Assembly: GCA_016647705.1 (NCBI GenBank)
Contig: CM028325.1
Span: 28,872,474-28,936,473 of the forward strand
Length of the DNA: 64,000 nt
Source of the DNA: Eucommia ulmoides
Lineage: Eukaryota > Streptophyta > Magnoliopsida > Garryales > Eucommiaceae
Direction: 5' to 3'
Positions 58,988 to 64,000 of this stretch are shown piece by piece (position 1 is the first letter of the stretch; every line of letters starts with the position of its first letter). The notes beneath the pieces were generated by a model. It was not told the origin of the DNA. It searched no databases and saw only the letters and a list, made by a program, of their open reading frames with translations. The position numbers were made by a program, and so were the translations under genes.

Positions 58988-60932
58988 TATATATATATGG
59001 CATAACATGTGCCTGAAGGCACGGGATTAAAACACAAATGAAAATAGAAATCTTGTTTGTAAATTTTACACATGTTTTATTAAAAATCACCTCTCGAAAA
59101 ATTTCAATACCAGTATCCAATAACAGAATTTTGCAAAATAAAAAATTTCCTCTTATGTCTGACCTGACTCGAAAAGGCAAATAGATATTATCAGACCCTA
59201 TCCTACCCCGACCCTATCTTAAGGTTTGAAACTTTAACTCGAAATACAATCCTCGCATTCCAATTTAAGCCACATGGAGATAGTGCTTACAAAAATAACA
59301 CAATGGGTGTAAAGTGCAATTACTTTGATACGTTCGGACTGACATGATAAAAACAATGAAAAATTAAAAAAAAAAAAAAATCATGGTGGGAGTTATCATT
59401 AACTGTTAAGCAATTAGGAGAGACAAACTCATATTCATCATTTTTATTATCACTCCCAACTACATAGCATCCGAAGTCAACTTTTCAAAAACAAAAACTT
59501 AATTGTATTTCTTCTATTTATACAATATTCTATACTTGTTTTATTAAAACATCAACAAAAAAATAATATTTAAATACCATCACCAACACCAACTAACAAT
59601 GTATATTACAATTACAACATCATCAATATTGATAACGTAGATATTCAGCTATTCAAATAATAGGAAAATTCCAAAAGAGAGCAACAGAGAGAGAGAGGAG
59701 GGTAATGCATTCGAAACTTACAATTGGATAGAGATGTTGGACTGTTGGTTGTTGCAAATGTGAGGGGCCAGAAAGAACCAACACTTGTTGATCATTAGCG
59801 ATAGAGAATAAAGAGAAATTGCCGGTGAAAAGAATCGGTTCCATTATGATTCCTTCAATGTCAGAAAGGAAATGGACTGTGAACTATATAACATAAATTA
59901 GAAAATAGAAACATGTTCACCGAATTCATTACAGTAATCGTACTTCAATCAAACCCTTCAAAACATACAGTAATCTTACTTCAATCAAACCCTTCAAAAC
60001 AAAAATTAAAATCAAATTAGAGGTAAAAATAAATTGAATAGATACGAACATCAATGGATCCAAAACTTACCACAAAGTTTTGTTGAAATTTTTGAAGAAA
60101 ATAATTCAAAAAATCATACAAATTATTTCCCTATAAATAGAAATGTAGCAACACATGCATATAGCGATACAATTGATAAAATACACACACAAATATGATA
60201 CAATATAAACATGTGGGGGTGTGTAAATGATATAAACAAATGGATCCAACCACTGCCGTCCCGATCTGGCCATTTCAAACCAGATCGGGAGTGAGATCGG
60301 GAACAGTAAGTGCAACGACAATGAGCGGTGAGATCGGCAATGAGATTCGTCAGAGACGATGAAGGCAATGGCGCGATTCGGCAGCAAGATTCAGCGAAAA
60401 TGACAGTGAGCGGCGGATTCAATGGCGACGGTTGGTGATGCGAAGGCAATGGTGAGTAGCGGCTATGGCAACAGACATTCGGCGACGACAGCTGGAGTGT
60501 TCCCATGTACGGAGAGAGGAGAGGGAGTTTGGAGGTTGAGGTCGTCCTGAGGGATAAGTTATCGACGTCGTCGGAAGGGGGGAGAAGTCGTCGTCTTCGT
60601 CTCGCGAAGGATAAGTCACCGTCGTCGTCATCTAAAGCGTGGATGGTTGCCGGCGACAGAGAGAAAAATACCCTTATGGGCTGAGTGGAAGTGAAAGATA
60701 CAGAGAGTGTGAAGTGAGAGAGAGAAAAGGCAAGCCAACTATAGAGACCGTTGGGGGTTTTTTTATCTGAACCGTCGGATGAAGATAATCCTAAGGCTTA
60801 AAATGTCTCTTGGTCACATTAAATCTCAACCCTTGGATATGACATCCAAGGGTCTAAAATGCTTCTCTCCAAAAAATAACTTTAATTAGTGTAGCACATA
60901 TTTTCAATTTAGGATCTAATTTGTATTATAGA
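58988..60932 (-). mobile_element. Non-autonomous Helitron, minus strand, with possible captured gene pieces
   Basis: On the minus strand it begins TCTATAATACAAATTAG at 60932 after an A. It has the CATCCGACGGTT motif at 60762-60773, and ends with a CCGTGCCTtcAGGCAC hairpin (59012-59032) before the CATATATATATA leading into the shared CTAG. The 3' spacing is longer than usual and the base after CTAG is not T, so the end may be damaged. Inside, 59720-59844 (minus) holds a 41-codon open stretch starting MEPILFTGNFSLFSIANDQQ with a GTAAGT donor directly after it. A GC-rich block lies at 60240-60650. Both are unlike the Helitron ends and may be captured gene fragments. I do not recognise the source genes. 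Confidence 0.6.
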
Positions 60933-60981
60933 TATGTGGTTGGAAATTGATATATATTATATGTAACATATATAAATATAT

Positions 60982-61036
60982 GTGGTTGGAAATTGATGTC
61001 TTCCTTAAGAAGGCATCAATTTCCACCATATTATTA
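60982..61036. repeat. Near-perfect short hairpin
   Basis: GGTTGGAAATTGATGTCTTC and GAAGGCATCAATTTCCACC pair over about 20 bp around CTTAAG. The left arm is also repeated at 60936-60954 just outside the Helitron end. Confidence 0.75.
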
Positions 61037-61500
61037 TTATTATTATTTTAATTTATTTATTTATATTAATTATCCCTCTTGAAATAAAGAAAATATTAAT
61101 TATATCCCAAAATTTTTAAAATTATATTTTAAATAACTTAATAATCCCTAAACTTTTAAAAATTAAAATTAACATATTAACCCCTAAAAATTTTTACAGT
61201 CAAACTTTTAAATACCATAATAACCTCTAAAAATTTTAAGATAAAATTTAAATAGCACAATGAACCTCATTATTTTTTCTAAATGTTTTAAAATACAACT
61301 AAAAATATGCATGTATAAAAATTAGGTTTTACATTTTTTTTAAATAAAAGAACAAAAATATATTTTTTGTAAATAAGAGAATGGTGTTTGTGTCTTTTTA
61401 CCAAAAAAATGAGTGAAAAGGGTTAATTGATATTTAATAAATGATAGAGGAAGTTTGTGATTTTAAGAAAAATGATAGGGGAGGTAAGTGATAAATACCC

Positions 61501-62250
61501 CCAACCAATCTCGGAAAGTGTTAAGTTTTACAGTGTCATGATAACAAAAAACATCAGCTTGAACCTTTCTAGTGATATCTTCATAATCATAGCGAGTTTG
61601 ATGGGGTTTATTCTGGGTTCTCATATGTTTAGGGTAGGCATGTGTCTGTTCTTCAAGTGGGTCTGCTCCATCTAAAGACTCGAGCATGTCATCAAATAGA
61701 GATTTAGGGGCTATGGGCTGACGATTCTCTTGGGAAATTCTCCAATCAAAGTTCCTAGGTCTACCCTCCCTTTCATTTGTTCCGTGCTCAAGGTAAATGT
61801 GGCAGGGTACTAAGATCGGTGACGAACTCGAATGTAGAACTCTCCGAGCAATGAATATTGAGTTGTGAAATGGTGGATGTGCATTGTGATAAGAGAAACT
61901 TGAATTCACTCTATTTTCCCCTAGTGTTTGTTTTTTCATATGCTTAACCCTATGGTTCATCTATTGCTCAACTATTTGTGTGATTTGTTGGGTGATTAAG
62001 TTACCTAACTCAAGGCGGATCTCTTTATGAAATTCAATGCCACTTATGGAGGTCAATATTTAAATCACCTCAATTTTTGTTCACTTCCTTGCAAAGGTGG
62101 TCAATAAAATTTTGAAGGTGGCCTATTGAATTTTGAAGGTCAGTAACATTCTCTTGCATGATTTGGACTTCATGTTGAATGGATTTTGGAATTTTTATAA
62201 ATTGTGAGTAGTCATGGGATGAATTTTAAAGGAATATTGATGTTAAACCC
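61501..62250 (-). pseudogene. Ty3/gypsy gag, N-terminal part and leader
   Basis: A minus-strand open frame from 61960 ends with RYDYEDITRKVQADVFCYHD and VKLNTFRDWL just before the TIR element, equivalent to the VDLP.F.G..D...F.DWL start of plant gypsy gag. Upstream to about 62250 other frames give pieces like VQIMQENVTDLQNSIGHLQN, a coiled-coil region typical of the gag leader. The next residues of gag (MEDNFECYEM) are at 54540 across the insertion. Stops and frameshifts interrupt it. Confidence 0.75.
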
Positions 62251-62415
62251 AAAATGTTATTAAAAGAACTACTACTTCGCAATCACAAAGGGAAAACAAT
62301 GCAATAAAAATAATGACTACGAAATACAAGGGACAAACTAAATTAACGGTATGTATATTTATATGTTTTTATGTTTTCTTGTTTTTGTTCTACCCCTTTT
62401 GTTTTTTTTTTTTTT

Positions 62416-62467
<52 letters not shown>

Positions 62468-63727
62468 TTGCGAAAAATGAAAAGGAAACTACTATTAATG
62501 CACTAACATTTAGCAAATAATTTCTTGATATATGTATATATATAACTAAATTGTGCCTAGGACACAGAGACCAACAACCGCAGTAGTAGTAGTGGTGCTG
62601 GCTACATCCATCAACATCTAGTAGCAACTGCACCAACAGAAGATACTTGAGCAGAGTTTCAACGAGCAACGGAAGCCTTCGGAAAGACAAGCAAGCCGGT
62701 GAAGGCTGGACTAGGGGTCGACAGGGCCTCTCAAGGTCTGGCAATCCCAGATCTAAGATGGTGAAGGCTAGATTTGGGATGGTAGAGCTAGATCTTAATC
62801 GTTGGAGGGCTGGTAATGATGAACGCAGCTTGAACAATAGATTTGAAGGGTTCGATGGAATTCACCAAAAAAAAAAAAGGTTCGATGGGGTTGACAGCTT
62901 GCATTTTAAATTTAGGATTTCTATAACCCTAAGATCAACTTGAAGTTCTGAATACCAATTGATGACAGAAGCCAACTAAAAAGAAATTAAAATAAAAAAA
63001 TTCTAAATAATTCAATAGTCAATAATCAATTATCAAGTTCTTTTCCAGTGCAACATACTCATTATATAAGCTACTGGAACATACTCATTATATAAGCTTA
63101 ATCTAAAAATGAAAATAATAAGAACAACAAATGGACTACAATTTTGAAATAGAAATAATAAGAATAATAGATACTTGACATCTATATTCTAAAATAGAAA
63201 TAATAAACATAACGACTATTTCACGACTATAATTTTAAAATTAAAATAATAAATACTAATATTTTTTTTCTTTGCCATATTTAAATTTGAAGCGGTGATG
63301 TTATTCAATCCCTATTAGTGCCTCAAATGCCTTAAATACCTAAGAAAAAATAATTAACTTAGATTTGTGCGACGTCATATAATGGAGACACCCAAGAGAT
63401 GTTAATCCGGTTAATAAAAAGAGGTCATTTTCCCTATCAATCAAGGTTCGCCTCTCCTGAAAAACACTTCAAGAATTAAACATTAAATTCAATCTTGAAT
63501 GCACCAGATCGATGTGGGAAAGTGCGCCCTTAAGACTTCCTGAAAGGGTTATTAGTCAACGTTCGCATAAGCCGGTCCAAGCACACCTTACCATACAATA
63601 AAAAATATAAAATATATATATATTGGAGACAATGACATCATTTCCTCATTGGTGTCAAAAGAGTTTATCAAAAAGGTTGGCAAAATATATTCCTATACAT
63701 AACATGCCTGACCTATACACAGATTCT
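62251..63727. other. Intergenic stretch, no supported gene
   Basis: Contains a poly-T tract at 62403-62457 with (GT)n next to it. A moderately GC-rich segment at 62560-62830 carries two opposite open frames (62343-62837 minus, 62647-62943 plus) without family features. A 25-bp tandem repeat (ACATACTCATTATATAAGCT) lies at 63054-63100. This could include the 5' end of the gypsy element or the 3' UTR of the next gene. Confidence 0.5.
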
Positions 63728-64000
63728 TCAAATTAGTGGAACTTGTTGTTTCAATAGTTTCAGTCTCCTCTTACTTTCGATGTTAGAAGAAAGTAGAGCA
63801 CATTTCCTTTTGGTTTCCTCCAACTCCTTCTCCAACTCTTCAATCTATTTCAATCCCAAAACAAATAAACAAAAAATGGGGTTTTTAGCAATAATTAACA
63901 AGAAAAAAATGGATTAATGTTTGAGAATCAAAAATTTTGCTTACAGTCTGTTTCAATTCCTTCTCCTTTTCCGAGTGTGCTTCGCACCTGTCGCAATTCA
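63728..64000 (-). CDS. 3' end of a coiled-coil protein gene (two exons seen, continues off the edge)
   Basis: Two minus-strand coding pieces join in phase. The first, 63945-64000, reads CDRCEAHSEKEKELKQT and ends at a GTAAGC donor. After a 100-bp intron ending GAAATAG, the second, 63728-63844, reads IEELEKELEETKRKCALLSS, continues NIESKRRLKLLKQQVPLI and stops with TGA at 63728-63730. The Glu/Lys/Leu heptads suggest the C-terminal end of a coiled-coil protein. The family cannot be named from 57 residues. Canonical splice signals, matching phase and clean coding on both sides favour a real gene, but the evidence is short and a pseudogene remains possible. Confidence 0.45.

Larger units (their letters stand above)
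54551..61500. mobile_element. Large TIR element inserted in the gypsy gag (MULE- or hAT-like), with nested insertions
   Basis: The left end GGACATTTATTACTTACTTT (54551 on) and the complement of the right end GGGTATTTATCACTTACCTC (ending 61500) form inverted repeats of about 60 bp. Both continue into a CATTTTCTTAA..ATCACAAACTTCC..CTATCATT block. Direct repeats TTAACCAA (54543-54550) and CCAACCAA (61501-61508) flank it, six of eight identical. In the interrupted gag the codons for Trp-Leu are present on both sides, as a target duplication predicts. The interior contains a gypsy LTR fragment, a 0.5-kb tandem duplication and two Helitrons, but no transposase that I can see. Confidence 0.7.

Noticed and set aside
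62343-62837. 164-codon minus frame ending in poly-Lys
   Set aside because: The C-terminal third is translated poly-T; the rest has no family feature and overlaps an equally open plus-strand frame.

Overview
The window is nuclear DNA of a flowering plant, most likely a eudicot. It is AT-rich and has spliced genes with GT-AG introns, a LOB-domain gene, a plant-type FG-GAP membrane protein gene, plastid-derived DNA, and deep nests of LTR retrotransposons, hAT, PIF/Harbinger, Mutator-like and Helitron elements. The species cannot be named from sequence alone. Protein-coding host content is small: one well-preserved 13-exon gene, one LOB-domain gene with a frameshifted C-terminal half, and the 3' end of a third gene at the right edge.

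Layout. 1-5041: minus-strand LTRs of a gag-only (TR-GAG/Athila-like) family flank a decayed hAT transposase tail. 5443-7935: a Copia-type LTR with primer binding site and a truncated interior. 8774-10269: a non-autonomous element with long terminal inverted repeats. 10948-11470: a solo Copia-type LTR. 11751-13793: promoter region, 5' leader and coding region of an LBD36-like LOB-domain gene. 14221-14475: a second copy of that promoter region. 16850-17710: an array of about 11 hairpin-containing repeats of about 80 bp. 17790-18450: a Copia RNase H scrap and plastid-derived DNA. 19515-30677 (minus): the FG-GAP/NERD1 gene, with MITE and LINE fragments in its introns.

30902-62300 is almost entirely transposon. 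Two solo LTRs of the Copia family seen at 5443 lie in opposite orientations upstream of NERD1. The second (33811-42993) has been split by a solo Ty3/gypsy LTR and by a 4.9-kb foldback Mutator-like element. Its left arm carries arrays of about 90 bp and about 180 bp repeats. From 43430 to 62300 the backbone is a single old minus-strand Ty3/gypsy element. Its gag, zinc knuckle, protease, RNase H and integrase pieces can be followed in order across three later insertions: a gag-only LTR element in integrase, a Copia solo LTR in gag, and a 7-kb TIR element in gag that itself holds two Helitrons meeting tail to tail. Target-site duplications (TSDs) support most of these insertions, so the relative order of events can be read directly.

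The host genes are not obviously related in function. NERD1 is a Golgi/endomembrane protein linked to cell expansion and pollen-wall formation. LBD36-like proteins are plant-specific nuclear transcription factors acting in organ-boundary and leaf patterning. The most unusual material is repeat architecture: the asymmetric foldback element, the hairpin minisatellite, the duplicated LBD promoter, and the gag-only retroelement family.
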